The position numbers were made by a program, and so were the translations under genes. Source: Botrimarina mediterranea (GTDB taxonomy: Bacteria; Planctomycetota; Planctomycetia; Pirellulales; Lacipirellulaceae). Taken from it: DNA of 64,000 nt. Where the stretch lies: the NCBI RefSeq assembly GCF_007753265.1, contig NZ_CP036349.1, forward strand, positions 2,699,363 through 2,763,362, given 5' to 3'. Of the stretch, positions 24,298-33,306 are shown in pieces (the first letter of the stretch is position 1; the number at the start of each line of letters is the position of its first letter). The notes below the pieces were generated by a model, which saw nothing but the letters and a program-made list of their open reading frames with translations, was not told where the DNA came from and searched no databases.

Positions 24298-24795
24298 TTA
24301 AGAGTTGTTGTTGCGAGTAGAACCGCCGGCGACCTTCCCCGACCAGAGCTGGTCGTACTCGGCGGCATCCACCTCGCGCTGGGTCATGTTGAGGAATCCG
24401 ACCATTCGCATTCCCTCGGCGCCTTCTGCTTCGAAGACGACCGGTTCTTGAGAGCCCATCATGCTCCCCTTAACTCGGTAGCGAACCCTAAGTGGCTGGC
24501 CATCGCGATCGCTGATGAAAACGGTGTCGATCGAGGCGGAATCGACTCCGATCCGCGATAACTTATCTGGGCTGATCCCTTGAATAAATTGCCGAAAGTC
24601 CTGTTCGTCTTTAGGGCCGTTGAAGTCGTGCTTCTTCTGGTAGGCGAAGTAAAGATTCGTCAGCCGCTGGACATTCGACTCATTGAGCGAGGCAAGAGTA
24701 GATTCGGGGCTGCTTTGGCTACAGCCGGTGACCGTGGCGACGAACAACAATCCGCAACACAGGGTCCATCGATAAGGGTTATGGACAACCATCAA
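24298..24795 (-). CDS. Small lipoprotein of unknown function
   Basis: 165 residues. The N-terminus is a lipoprotein signal with lipobox VTGC (LLFVATVTGCSQSSPE). The mature part is about 140 residues with no recognised domain; it contains LYFAYQKKHDFNGPKDEQDF, FISDRDGQPLRVRYRVKG and a Thr/Asn-rich end. It lies 15 bases downstream of the DUF1559 gene stop on the same strand, so the two are probably co-transcribed. Small lipoproteins next to DUF1559 genes are common in planctomycetes in my recollection. Function unknown. Confidence 0.75.
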   Translation of the reverse strand: MMVVHNPYRWTLCCGLLFVATVTGCSQSSPESTLASLNESNVQRLTNLYFAYQKKHDFNGPKDEQDFRQFIQGISPDKLSRIGVDSASIDTVFISDRDGQPLRVRYRVKGSMMGSQEPVVFEAEGAEGMRMVGFLNMTQREVDAAEYDQLWSGKVAGGSTRNNNS

Positions 24796-24810
24796 CCGTC
24801 CTTCCTGCTC

Positions 24811-25884
24811 TCAGAGGTCATCGAAAGAGATCGTTGATCCATCGGCACGTTTGCCAAGCTGATCAAGTAGAACGAGGTCGGCATCCATTGAGATCGTTCG
24901 TACGGAACCATCTCCAAGCAGGGCCATTAAGACACTCGGATGCGCCGAGCCGAAGCCTTGCTCGTCGGGGACGTTTGTCGAAGGTCTTCCTCGATCCATG
25001 ACGACGCGACTCTGCGAGTCCGGCTTGACGGCGACCTCAACATTCGGGCTCGAAGTCCCTTGAGTAAGGGCTCCGAACTGCCGCATCGTCGGCCAGTCCG
25101 CTCCGATATAGTAACCGTACAGTTCCCAATAGGGGTGCCTACCGCCAGCGGCGGCGGAATCGATGCTGTAGAGGGCGCCGTTCGCGGCTTTTTCAGCGAC
25201 GAGAATTGTCTTCGAGCTGCCGTCCGTTACTTTGGCGAAGCTTATCTTGCCAAACTCCCAAACCTCGCCGCTGTTGACATTGACCTGCCCGCCCTTAACG
25301 ATAATGCCGGTCCAGACGGCGTCCTCCTCGTTCGTATTTGGTGGGCCCGTGTTTTGCCACGCAAACCCTTGCCAACCCGGGTCGTTGTGGCTCGCCATGA
25401 TACCGGCGTAGTCTCCTAAGGCGTAGACATCGAGTCCGTCATTGCCAAACCTGTTGTTGCGGGTCGGGCAATTGAACGCTGAGACAGGCCGTTCGATTAG
25501 ACCGGTGTCAACAAACCCGGTATTCCCGGACCCGTCTCCTTCTCGGAGGTCGTAAAGACTCTGCTCTTCCATGTAAGGGAGGATCTGGTACATCCAGCCG
25601 GCGTACTCGTACCCGTAATGAGGGCCCGTCAGCTCATTCGGAGCGAAGAACTGAGATACCGCACCACCGGCGGTGGGGAAGTACTTATTAGACGAAACAA
25701 AGTTATGACATGCCAAGCCGATCTGTTTGAGGTTGTTGCCACACTGCATGCGACGCGCGGCTTCTCGTGCGGCTTGTACCGCGGGCAGTAAGAGCGCCAC
25801 CAGGATCCCGATGATCGCGATCACCACCAGCAATTCGACGAGGGTGAATCCGACGCGGCCCTGTCGCTCGATTCCAGTCTTCAT
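24811..25884 (-). CDS. DUF1559 pseudopilin-like protein (H-X9-DG type), second copy
   Basis: 357 residues. Residues 10-32 contain [20 protein letters not shown], the prepilin-type N-terminal motif, followed by [20 protein letters not shown]. The C-terminal signature is HPSVLMALLGDG, again H, nine residues, DG. The overall layout matches the copy at 3251, with RNNRFGNDGLDVYALGDYAG in place of the equivalent loop. A ribosome site (TGAGGAAGCG) lies upstream of the start. It precedes the small lipoprotein gene and follows a PEP-CTERM gene on the same strand. Confidence 0.92.
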   Translation of the reverse strand: MKTGIERQGRVGFTLVELLVVIAIIGILVALLLPAVQAAREAARRMQCGNNLKQIGLACHNFVSSNKYFPTAGGAVSQFFAPNELTGPHYGYEYAGWMYQILPYMEEQSLYDLREGDGSGNTGFVDTGLIERPVSAFNCPTRNNRFGNDGLDVYALGDYAGIMASHNDPGWQGFAWQNTGPPNTNEEDAVWTGIIVKGGQVNVNSGEVWEFGKISFAKVTDGSSKTILVAEKAANGALYSIDSAAAGGRHPYWELYGYYIGADWPTMRQFGALTQGTSSPNVEVAVKPDSQSRVVMDRGRPSTNVPDEQGFGSAHPSVLMALLGDGSVRTISMDADLVLLDQLGKRADGSTISFDDL

Positions 25885-25976
25885 CGCTTCCTCAGGGGAT
25901 CAGGTGAACGGGTGAACGATGACATCACCAACTCCGGCCCCGCCGCCGCATGGCGGACGGGGCCGGCGAGAATCAA

Positions 25977-27170
25977 TCAACGACGACGGGCTTGCGACGC
26001 GCCACAGGCCAATAGCAGCCCCACCAGAGCGACCGAGGTCGGCTCGGGGATCGCTACCGACGAAGAGGCCGCGAACGGGTCGGGCGTCGAGTCGCCGTAG
26101 AAGTCGGCCCAGGTGTCGTACTGCGGCTGACCAATTACGCCGCCGTTGATGTCGTTAGGCAGCGAGCCTTCGGCATTGCCGAACGCGTCACGCCACACGG
26201 TGTAATCAGCAGCGTTGGCGACGCCGTCGTCGTTGTAATCGCCGGGGACGAAGTCTTGGCTCTTGGGCATCGGGTTCGGATTCGGCGTCGCCAATAGTGA
26301 AGCCTCGTCGGCGAAGACCTCGAAGAGAACGTTGTCCACGAAGAAGCTGCCGCCCGCGGTGAGGTCGTTGCCGGCGTAGTCGCCAACGAACATGGTGCCG
26401 CGGACCTCCTCGATGGAATCCACGAAGAACTGCTCATCGCCGATCTGCCAGCCAAAGCCGGGCTGGTCGTCCGGCAGGTCGTCGATCAGCAGCGTCGTCT
26501 CGACGAGCACCCAATCGGGACCGGTTGTCGGAGGGAGTGAGACCGTGTAGGGGTCACCGTTATTGTTGGGGATAGACCCGTTGTTGTTCAGGTCGATCCG
26601 CGCAGCTTCGCTCTGACCGAAGCCTGCCCAGAAGGGGTCGGGGGCGTTGATGTCGGTGTCCCAAAGGCGATCGCCGTATCCCGCGGTGGCTTTGCGTCCC
26701 GCATCAAAGTCGCCGAACTGGCTGCCGTACTCTTTCCACAACTCGAGCTTCAGCACCGGCTCGACGCTGGGTTCTTTGACAATCGGGTCATTAGGGTCTT
26801 GCTGGAACCAAGCCGAAAAGCGAATGACGTTGCCATTCTGCAAACGCCCGCCGCCGTTGACCGAGGCAATCGCCGAATTGACAGGATTGGGGTTCGGGAT
26901 ATCGGTATTGCCGCCAGCTGCGCTGGAGTCGATGCCATTCTCACCGTTGGAGAGCGAAACGCCGAAGCCCGCCCCAGAATTGCCGCTGCCGTTCATCGTG
27001 TAGACGGCGATGTTGTTGAGGTCGAGCCTCGCCGTGGTGTCGACGCCGATGTTCGAGCCGCCGAAGACGCCGTTGAGGTCGGTGATCAGCGGTGAGGCAA
27101 TTTCAGCGAGGCTTGCCGTCGGAGCGGCAAGGAGCGCCGCCGCGGTCATCGAGAGAAGTCGTGGATTCAT
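25977..27170 (-). CDS. PEP-CTERM protein with dockerin-like repeat
   Basis: 397 residues. Signal peptide at 1-22 (TAAALLAAPTASLA). The central part (25-300) looks like a jelly-roll or concanavalin-type beta domain (GNVIRFSAWFQQDPNDPIV, WVLVETTLLIDDLPDDQPG, SFFVDNVLFEVFADE). A dockerin-like repeat follows near 307-360 (GDYNDDGVANAADYTVWRD); its second half, NDINGGVIGQPQYDTW, is degenerate. The C-terminus is IPEPTSVALVGLLLACGASQ then Arg-Arg-Arg. A carbohydrate-binding role is inferred. It belongs to the polysaccharide-use section around the GH16 gene. Confidence 0.85.
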   Translation of the reverse strand: MNPRLLSMTAAALLAAPTASLAEIASPLITDLNGVFGGSNIGVDTTARLDLNNIAVYTMNGSGNSGAGFGVSLSNGENGIDSSAAGGNTDIPNPNPVNSAIASVNGGGRLQNGNVIRFSAWFQQDPNDPIVKEPSVEPVLKLELWKEYGSQFGDFDAGRKATAGYGDRLWDTDINAPDPFWAGFGQSEAARIDLNNNGSIPNNNGDPYTVSLPPTTGPDWVLVETTLLIDDLPDDQPGFGWQIGDEQFFVDSIEEVRGTMFVGDYAGNDLTAGGSFFVDNVLFEVFADEASLLATPNPNPMPKSQDFVPGDYNDDGVANAADYTVWRDAFGNAEGSLPNDINGGVIGQPQYDTWADFYGDSTPDPFAASSSVAIPEPTSVALVGLLLACGASQARRR

Positions 27171-27801
27171 CGGTTGGACTACCTAAGTCAGATGTCGTCG
27201 AGGAGATGACGCCGAAGCGCCTCAGAAACCGCACTGCCCACCCCGCAGAAACCGGTTCGTCAGACGCAGCTAAGTAAAGAAGAGTTTGTGGACAAGTGTC
27301 TCTGGCGCCATCCAGGACTTGTCGCCCGCTGAAAAGTTGCTGTTGCCGCCGATCCCTTCTTAGCGGACCAACCAGTGCTCTCACCCGCTACTTGTTTGTA
27401 GTGCCGCTTGACATTTTGAGGAGTTAGTGACCCATCCCAAGTCGATTAGATCGAAGCCTGTGGATGGCGCCGGACAAGGAAGTCACTGGGCTCAATAGAC
27501 GCTGCTGCCCGTCTCTTACTCTTCACTTCGCGATCGCGTCGTCGCAACCAACGGTTACGGTTGGCGTTGCCATCTTGAGGACCGTAGCCGCGAGCGGCGC
27601 CGACCACAAAGCTGAAACACGAGAGACAAGTTACTAGTGATACTGGGCATTTCGCGTCTGCTTGTCAAGCGTACTGGGGACGAATTTTCTCCGGTATCTG
27701 ACGGAAAAACTCGCCGCGTTTTCAGAGAGTTGTCGCTTGATCGCCCAACGCCTTTGGATATGCTGAGTTACAGCAAGGTAACTGTTACGCAGTAAGGCAG
27801 C
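27171..27801. other. Intergenic region between divergent PEP-CTERM and lacI-family genes
   Basis: 631 bases with no convincing gene. Its right end carries the operator candidate described separately and the ribosome site AAGG of the regulator gene. The remainder shows no hairpin or repeat that I could support. Confidence 0.5.
27766..27788 (+). promoter_or_regulatory. Palindromic operator candidate upstream of the LacI-family gene
   Basis: GTAACTGTTAC at 27778-27788 is a palindrome with a single central base, ending 13 bases before the regulator start codon. It overlaps a second inverted pair, AGTTAC (27766-27771) / GTAACT (27778-27783). The same GTAAC-N-GTTAC word reappears after the regulator gene at 28986-28996, which suggests autoregulation. 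Confidence 0.55.
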
Positions 27802-28836
27802 ATGTCCAATATCCGTCAAGTCGCCCGACAGGCCAAAGTCTCGATTGCCACGGTCTCTCGTGTCCTGAATGGCCACGACAGTGTGGCGCCCGACCTCCGC
27901 CGCCGAGTCATGACGGCCATTGACGCTTGCGACTACGCCCCACAGGTCGGCAAACGCGCTAGCCGGGCTCTGGCGCTTGTCTATGCCGGCATCGCGACTC
28001 CGTCGTCTCCTTACGACTCGGCTTGCATCGGCGGGATGGTCGAAGCGCTAGAGCAGGTCGCCATGGACCTCACCATCCTCAATCACAATCGCGATCGCGG
28101 GGAAGGGGAGTCCTTTAGGCGATTCTTCAAACGAAAGGAGGTTTGCGGCGTCGTTCTCCGCTGCACCGACACGCACCGCCACGTTGCCTCTGAGATGGCC
28201 GACGAGGGAATTCCCGTCGTCGTCGTGGGCGACCATTGGGAGCATCCCACGTTGCCGTTCATCTACAGCAATTCGCGGCAGGCCAGCCGCGACGCCATCG
28301 ACTACCTCTGTTCCCTAGGTCACAAGCGGATTGCGTTTGCTACTTGCGAGCGCGACGACGGAGACCACGTTGATCGTTACGATTCCTACCGGCAGGTGCT
28401 CGAAGAGCACGACTTATTCGACGACCGACTCGTGTGGCGAATTCCGCCTCACCGGCTCGACGGGGCGCAACTGATGCGTTCGATGATGGGCAGCCGGAAC
28501 CGTCCAACGGCTGCCTTTATTGCCGACCCTCTGGTCGCTGTCGGCGCCATCAACGAGGCTCGGAACATGGGGGTCCGCATTCCCGAGGACTTTTCGGTGA
28601 TCGGATTTGACGATACCGACACCCGCAACACGATCTCGCCGACGATGACGGCGGTGTGCCAAAATTCGCATCAGTTGGGACTGATGGCGGTCAATTACTT
28701 GCACGACCTGCAACTGGGGCGGGCTCCTGCTGCCGATACCGCGATCCAACAGCAAGCGTGGCTTGAGATCAATCACACGACCGGCCCGCCTCCAGAAGTC
28801 GCCACGCGCGTGCTCCCGAACGGAGCGAGAATCTAG
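27802..28836 (+). CDS. LacI-family transcriptional regulator
   Basis: 344 residues. The N-terminal helix-turn-helix is classic LacI: SNIRQVARQAKVSIATVSRV, with the hinge LNGHDSVAPDLRRRVMTAI. The periplasmic-binding-protein-like effector domain covers about 60-330: DSACIGGMVEALEQVAMDL, GIPVVVVGDHWEHPTLPFIY, GHKRIAFATCERDDGDHVDR, FIADPLVAVGAINEARNMGV, and PEDFSVIGFDDTDTRNTISP. The family usually senses a sugar and represses catabolic genes. Candidate operators lie directly upstream and in the following intergenic region before the PEP-CTERM gene. The neighbouring GH92 and GH16 genes are possible targets, which is inference. Confidence 0.94.
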   Translation: MSNIRQVARQAKVSIATVSRVLNGHDSVAPDLRRRVMTAIDACDYAPQVGKRASRALALVYAGIATPSSPYDSACIGGMVEALEQVAMDLTILNHNRDRGEGESFRRFFKRKEVCGVVLRCTDTHRHVASEMADEGIPVVVVGDHWEHPTLPFIYSNSRQASRDAIDYLCSLGHKRIAFATCERDDGDHVDRYDSYRQVLEEHDLFDDRLVWRIPPHRLDGAQLMRSMMGSRNRPTAAFIADPLVAVGAINEARNMGVRIPEDFSVIGFDDTDTRNTISPTMTAVCQNSHQLGLMAVNYLHDLQLGRAPAADTAIQQQAWLEINHTTGPPPEVATRVLPNGARI

Positions 28837-29141
28837 CAAATCCCGTCGCTGTAAGGTCTCTCTTGTGTCTTGGGTGACGGCGGCGAGTAACAAGGGCAGG
28901 CGCCGGTGGTTAATGCAGCGGATCAGAAGGCGAATCGGTCGCAAGCCTCGACCGAGGCATTGGTTCAATCCGTCGCGGGCCGCAGGTAACAGTTACATTG
29001 CCAGCGTTGTGAAATCGCTTTCGAAAACGATTGACGACGCTTATCTCCAGCATCTATTGTGAGCAGAGCAGTGTTTCACTGTTTCGCGGCGCCCTCGAAT
29101 CTCGCCGCCTCCTTGTCCACATCTCTTGAGGAAGCCTTGTG
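28837..29141. other. Regulatory intergenic region after lacI-family gene
   Basis: 305 bases. It carries two palindromic operator candidates at 28986-28996 and 29013-29032, and GAGGAAG at 29128 as the ribosome site for the next gene. No gene is evident. Confidence 0.6.
28986..29032 (+). promoter_or_regulatory. Pair of palindromic operator candidates upstream of PEP-CTERM gene
   Basis: GTAACAGTTAC at 28986-28996 matches the site ahead of the LacI-family gene. AATCGCTTTCGAAAACGATT at 29013-29032 is a 20-base palindrome with one mismatched pair around TTTCGAAA, very like LacI-family operators. They lie 110-156 bases upstream of the PEP-CTERM start codon. Confidence 0.65.
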
Positions 29142-29771
29142 ATGAGACAACTTACCGTGTGCGGCATCGCCGCGATCTTATCTGCGGTTGGGCTCTCTGC
29201 TCACGCCGCCAACCTGCTCGTCGATCCGGGGTTCGAAGACCCGGCATCCCTCACCTTCGACGGCGCCCCATTCGTCGGCACCTGGGAAGGCTTCAACAAC
29301 GGCGGTGCGAACACGACTGCCTTAAGCGGAACCAATCCTCGTACCGGCGCGTCGTCTCTTGACTTGTTCCTTGGCGATGCGAACGGTTTCGCCGGAGCAT
29401 TCCAAGAAGTCCCTGCCTTCGAAGGCGCCGAGGTCACCTTTACTGGTTGGCATGCTCTCGCTACCGGCTCCGTCGCTGGCGGCACCGAGGTCCGTATCGA
29501 GTTTGTGGATGCGGGTGGCGTGGAAGTTGGTCGCACCGGCAACCTCGCGCCTAGCCTGACAGCCGACGGCAACTACGAGTCCTTCATCCAATCGGGTATC
29601 GCCCCAGCCGGCACCGCAGGAGCGCGAGCAGTGTACGCGATTCAGAGTTTCGGCGCGGGACTCACGCAGAATGTCTTCGTTGACGATTTGTCAATGACGG
29701 TGATCCCCGAGCCGGCCGCCGTGCTGCTCGCCCTACTCGGTTTGGCCCCGCTGACTCGCCGCCGCAGTTGA
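29142..29771 (+). CDS. PEP-CTERM protein with jelly-roll domain
   Basis: 209 residues from the ATG at 29142, with GAGGAAG upstream. Signal peptide at 1-22 (VCGIAAILSAVGLSAHA). The body (24-185) starts NLLVDPGFEDP and contains TWEGFNNGG, GASSLDLFLGDANG and VFVDDLSM, a pattern of carbohydrate-binding beta-sandwich domains often found in PEP-CTERM proteins. The C-terminus is IPEPAAVLLALLGLAPLTRR. A strong terminator follows. Its promoter region holds the operator pair, so it is the best target of the adjacent LacI-family regulator. It may bind the sugar polymer that the region degrades; this is inferred. Confidence 0.87.
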   Translation: MRQLTVCGIAAILSAVGLSAHAANLLVDPGFEDPASLTFDGAPFVGTWEGFNNGGANTTALSGTNPRTGASSLDLFLGDANGFAGAFQEVPAFEGAEVTFTGWHALATGSVAGGTEVRIEFVDAGGVEVGRTGNLAPSLTADGNYESFIQSGIAPAGTAGARAVYAIQSFGAGLTQNVFVDDLSMTVIPEPAAVLLALLGLAPLTRRRS

Positions 29772-29803
29772 GTACTCTAGAGCTCCATAGCGTCAATAAT
29801 ATC

Positions 29804-29838
29804 GAAAGGGCCGCGACGGTAATCGTCGCGGCCCTTTT
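29804..29838 (+). terminator. Intrinsic terminator after PEP-CTERM gene
   Basis: Stem AAAGGGCCGCGACG (29804-29817), loop of five bases and perfect complement at 29823-29836, running into TT. It lies 33 bases beyond the stop codon and 45 bases from the stop of the convergent GH92 gene, which it might also serve. Confidence 0.88.
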
Positions 29839-29882
29839 TGCTAGTCGTGTGGCAAGTTGGATTATGCACCGGACTACCGCTG

Positions 29883-32033
29883 TCATTCTGGAATTGTGCG
29901 AATCACAATCCTCTTGCCGTCAACCAGCTCTTGATGCGAGACCGATAACCCTTGCAGTCTCTCGTTTCCGCAAGTGACTGACTCGATTCGGCGGCCTTGC
30001 CCCTCTCGAACGACAGTGATTTCGACTTCCCCGATCTGGATTCGAGCCTCATCAAAGACGGGGACACAGACTAGGTAGTCTTCGTCGGCGGGCGAGTAAG
30101 TGTAGAGACCGATCGCGTTGAAAACGTACCAAGACGACATCTCGCCGGCGTCGTCCATGCCGCACAGTGTTCGGCCATCGTCCATGCCGTAGAAGCGGTC
30201 CATGATCTCATCAAGGATCGCCTGCGTTTTCTCTTGCTTGCCGACCCAATAATAGAGGTAGGGAAAGCCGTGGTCGGGCTGGTTGCCGTGGCAGTACTGG
30301 CCGATGAAGCTGTTGACGTTCATCGCGATGTGAGCTGGGTTCCAAGGGATCGAGAACAGCCGATCGAGTTGCTCTTCGAACGCCTGCTTGCTCGGGTAGA
30401 GGGCGATGAGCCCCTCGGTGTCGTGCGGCGCGAAGAACGAAGATTGCCAGGCGTTCGCTTCGCGATACAGGTACTCGTAGTAGGGGTACTCGGCGTCGAA
30501 GGGCTCCACCCAACTACCGTCCGCTTTGCGGCCGCGCATCAGTCCCGTTGAGGCGTCAAAAACGTTCGCGTAGTTGCCGGCACGCTTCATCAAGTCGTCG
30601 GCAACGTCTTCGTGCCCGAGGTCACGAGCCAGCAAGGCCAGCGCGTAATCGTCGTAGGCGTACTCGAGCGTCTTGGTAACGCCGGCTTTGGCCTTGGTCT
30701 CGACGACGGGCGATTCGACCTCGGGGGTTGAGACATACCCTTTCTCGATGTATTCCGCCAAGTGCGGTCGCGCGCGGCGGGACTCTTCGGTCGCGTTCTT
30801 CAGAAGCAGCACATACGCCTTCTGAACGTCGTAGCCACGCACGCCACGCCGATAGCAGCCGGTAATGAACGCCGCGGCGTGGTCGCCGTGGAAGAAGGTC
30901 GGCATGAAGCCGGTTGCTTCGCCGCGATCGATCATCGATTGGATGACGTCCTCGGCGACTTTGGGCGTCAGCATCGCCAACAGCACGAGTTTGTTGCGGT
31001 AGTCGTCCCATAGCGAGGGAATCGTGTAATAGGCGAAGTCCTTCTTGACGACCCGGCCGCCTTCGTCGGTAAACTCACCATTCACGTCGCTACGCAGAGC
31101 CGGCCATAGGAACGACCGGTAGAGGCAAGAGTAAAACAGCCCTCGTTGCCGCTCCGTTCCGCCCTCGACTTCGATGTGCGATAGCAGGGCTTCCCACTCG
31201 GCGGCGGCCTCGTCACGGACCTCGTCGAAAGACTTGTCCGCCAGTTCTTCCTCGAGATTAAGCTTGGCGTTCTCGACACTCACGAACGAGAGGCCAATGC
31301 GGATCTCCAACGGCTCGGCGCCCTCGTGGAAGTGAACAACCGACACCGGCCGACGGCGACCACGGAGGGTTTCGACCTTGTCGATCGCGTGGTTCGCTAC
31401 GGCGTAGAAGTAGACCTTCTCATGGGCCGACTGATGGCCCGTGAGAGTGTGCTCGTCCGGCTGGTCGAGCTTCCAATCGCGGACACGTTCGTTCGAGATC
31501 GCCAGATCGAAGACTACGGCCTCGCCGCCTTCGTTAGCGTACTTGTATCGATGCAGACCGCAACGCGCGGTGACCGTAACCTCGGCGTCGATGTCGTAAC
31601 GATCCAAGTGGACGCGGTAGTAGCCGGGATGCGCCTCTTCACGCTCGTGGCTGAACTTCGAGGCGAAGTCACGCGGGTTGACCTCGCCGGCCACGGGGAG
31701 CATCGGGAGGTAGCAGAGGTTCCAGTGGCCCTTGTTGGTGTGAGTGAAGGAGAGGATCTCGTCATCCTCGTACTCGTATCCCGCGCCGCTGCGGTACTCG
31801 GTCATGGGGCTGAGCTGCACCATCGCGTTGGGCCGCGACGCACCGGGGAACGTGAGGCCCGCCCACACCCGCCATGGCGGTTCGAAGCCAATGTCCTTGA
31901 CGTTTGTCAGCGGCGCCGTCCCGAGGAACGGATCGACGTAGTCGACGAGCCGTTGTTGGGCACGCAGCGAGTTAGCCGTCATGGCGACGAGGATGGCAGC
32001 CGTCGTCGCAAACAGCAGGCGGGCGATAGGCAT
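29883..32033 (-). CDS. GH92 family alpha-mannosidase-like hydrolase
   Basis: 716 residues with a signal peptide at about 1-25. The family GH92 layout is clear. The N-terminal beta domain begins LVDYVDPFLGT and has FPGASRPNAMVQLSPMT and YEYEDDEILSFTHTNKGHWN. The (alpha/alpha)6 catalytic domain includes ALRSDVNGEFTDEGG, SLWDDYRNKLVLLAML, GEATGFMPTFFHGDHAAAFI, GNQPDHGFPYLYYW and GMDDAGEMSSWYVFNAIGLY. GH92 enzymes are calcium-dependent exo-alpha-mannosidases acting by inversion. DAGEMSSW-like motifs hold calcium and catalytic residues in characterised members. It lies convergent to the PEP-CTERM gene controlled by LacI sites, and upstream there is no obvious operator. Confidence 0.94.
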   Translation of the reverse strand: MPIARLLFATTAAILVAMTANSLRAQQRLVDYVDPFLGTAPLTNVKDIGFEPPWRVWAGLTFPGASRPNAMVQLSPMTEYRSGAGYEYEDDEILSFTHTNKGHWNLCYLPMLPVAGEVNPRDFASKFSHEREEAHPGYYRVHLDRYDIDAEVTVTARCGLHRYKYANEGGEAVVFDLAISNERVRDWKLDQPDEHTLTGHQSAHEKVYFYAVANHAIDKVETLRGRRRPVSVVHFHEGAEPLEIRIGLSFVSVENAKLNLEEELADKSFDEVRDEAAAEWEALLSHIEVEGGTERQRGLFYSCLYRSFLWPALRSDVNGEFTDEGGRVVKKDFAYYTIPSLWDDYRNKLVLLAMLTPKVAEDVIQSMIDRGEATGFMPTFFHGDHAAAFITGCYRRGVRGYDVQKAYVLLLKNATEESRRARPHLAEYIEKGYVSTPEVESPVVETKAKAGVTKTLEYAYDDYALALLARDLGHEDVADDLMKRAGNYANVFDASTGLMRGRKADGSWVEPFDAEYPYYEYLYREANAWQSSFFAPHDTEGLIALYPSKQAFEEQLDRLFSIPWNPAHIAMNVNSFIGQYCHGNQPDHGFPYLYYWVGKQEKTQAILDEIMDRFYGMDDGRTLCGMDDAGEMSSWYVFNAIGLYTYSPADEDYLVCVPVFDEARIQIGEVEITVVREGQGRRIESVTCGNERLQGLSVSHQELVDGKRIVIRTIPE

Positions 32034-32308
32034 GGGTGTTGAGTCTCAGAGGTGGGCAGCCGCTGGCGGCGTGGGAGCCGTTTCAAGCTTTGGGACTGAT
32101 CATAACGTCTGTATCGAAGAGCGCGATCACGCCGGTCTCTACAAAGTGGGCTTGCTCACGTTCTGGGCGTCAGCTGAAACGGACTTACGGGCCGCAGTGA
32201 GCTGGTTTATGAGCGACCGTTCCGTCCGTCATGCCGTCAGGAGCTAGTGTTCCCACGTGCGGAAAAAGGGACGCAAGAGCGTCCGTCAGCCCCTCCGGGA
32301 GATACGTT

Positions 32309-33187
32309 GTGACCACGACTGTAGCGGCGACTCGTGACGATCTCTGGCGCCGATTTGCTGAACTCATACAACGTCATCCTAAGAAGTCGATCGCGATCTC
32401 TTTGGTGTTGGCGACGATAGTCGCGATCTTCGACTACGCCACCGGGGACGAAGTCCCCATCTTGTTCTGCTACCTGCCCTCGGTGATGCTGATCTGCTGG
32501 GTCTCGAACCTCGCGATGGGCGCCACACTAGCGGCCGTCTGTTGCACGGGTTGGTTGATCGATGATTTGATCGGGCTTGAAGAAGGTGGAGTCACCGCCC
32601 ACGAATGTTGGACGGCCGCTTCGCACGCCATGTGTTTTGCCGTGGTCATCGTGATGCTGCGGCGACTCAAAGTCGGATACGCGAATGAACGTCGCTTAGC
32701 CCGGACGGACGCCTTAACGGGTCTGCTTAACGCCAAAGCGTTCCGCGAACGCGCGGAGGAAGAGATCGCGCGTGTCAATCGTTACGGCCATCAGGTATCT
32801 GCGGCCTTTATCGATTGTGACAATTTCAAAACGGTCAATGACACCCTGGGCCATCAAGAGGGAGATCGACTCCTTGCCGCTATCGCACAAGAGATGAAGG
32901 TCGCCGTCCGGGAGACCGATGTTCCCGCCCGCATGGGCGGCGACGAGTTTGCCATCCTGTTGCCAGAGACTTCTCAGCAGGACGCGCACAACGTCGTCAA
33001 TCGATTGCAAGCGGCTCTCAATGATCGGATGCAGCAGGAGAAATGGCCCGTTACCTTCAGCATTGGGGTAGCAATCTACACGTCGCCCCCCGCCTCAGTT
33101 GACGCCCTCCTGCACAGCGCTGACAAGTTGATGTACGAGGTGAAGGCCGGCAGCAAGAACGACTTCGTGCTGCGGCTGGTCGCCTGA
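32309..33187 (+). CDS. Membrane diguanylate cyclase (GGDEF) with I-site
   Basis: 292 residues from a GTG at 32309 with GGGAG seven bases upstream; an ATG at 32231 in frame has no such site. Three or four membrane segments lie in residues 28-118. The GGDEF domain covers about 131-292: RTDALTGLLNAKAF, DCDNFKTVNDTLGHQEGD, RMGGDEFAILLPE with GGDEF at 210-214, and FSIGVAIY. R201-E-T-D204 five residues before GGDEF is a product-inhibition I-site. It probably makes cyclic di-GMP and is feedback-controlled. It is the last gene before the type VI cluster, on the same strand as tssK, 119 bases away. An input domain beyond the membrane part is not evident. Confidence 0.92.
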   Translation: MTTTVAATRDDLWRRFAELIQRHPKKSIAISLVLATIVAIFDYATGDEVPILFCYLPSVMLICWVSNLAMGATLAAVCCTGWLIDDLIGLEEGGVTAHECWTAASHAMCFAVVIVMLRRLKVGYANERRLARTDALTGLLNAKAFRERAEEEIARVNRYGHQVSAAFIDCDNFKTVNDTLGHQEGDRLLAAIAQEMKVAVRETDVPARMGGDEFAILLPETSQQDAHNVVNRLQAALNDRMQQEKWPVTFSIGVAIYTSPPASVDALLHSADKLMYEVKAGSKNDFVLRLVA

Positions 33188-33306
33188 TCCGCCATCACAG
33201 GCGGAATCACCGGCGCAGGCGGCAATCTCTATTTGTTCTCGCCCGCCTTGGCAATCCGTTTCGATAACTAAGTCGAAACACTTCCCCGGCCTTACGGGCG
33301 CTCGCG

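Noticed and set aside
32231-32308. ATG at 32231 as start of the GGDEF protein
   Set aside because: No ribosome site precedes it, and the added 26 residues are not hydrophobic; the GTG at 32309 has GGGAG at the right distance.
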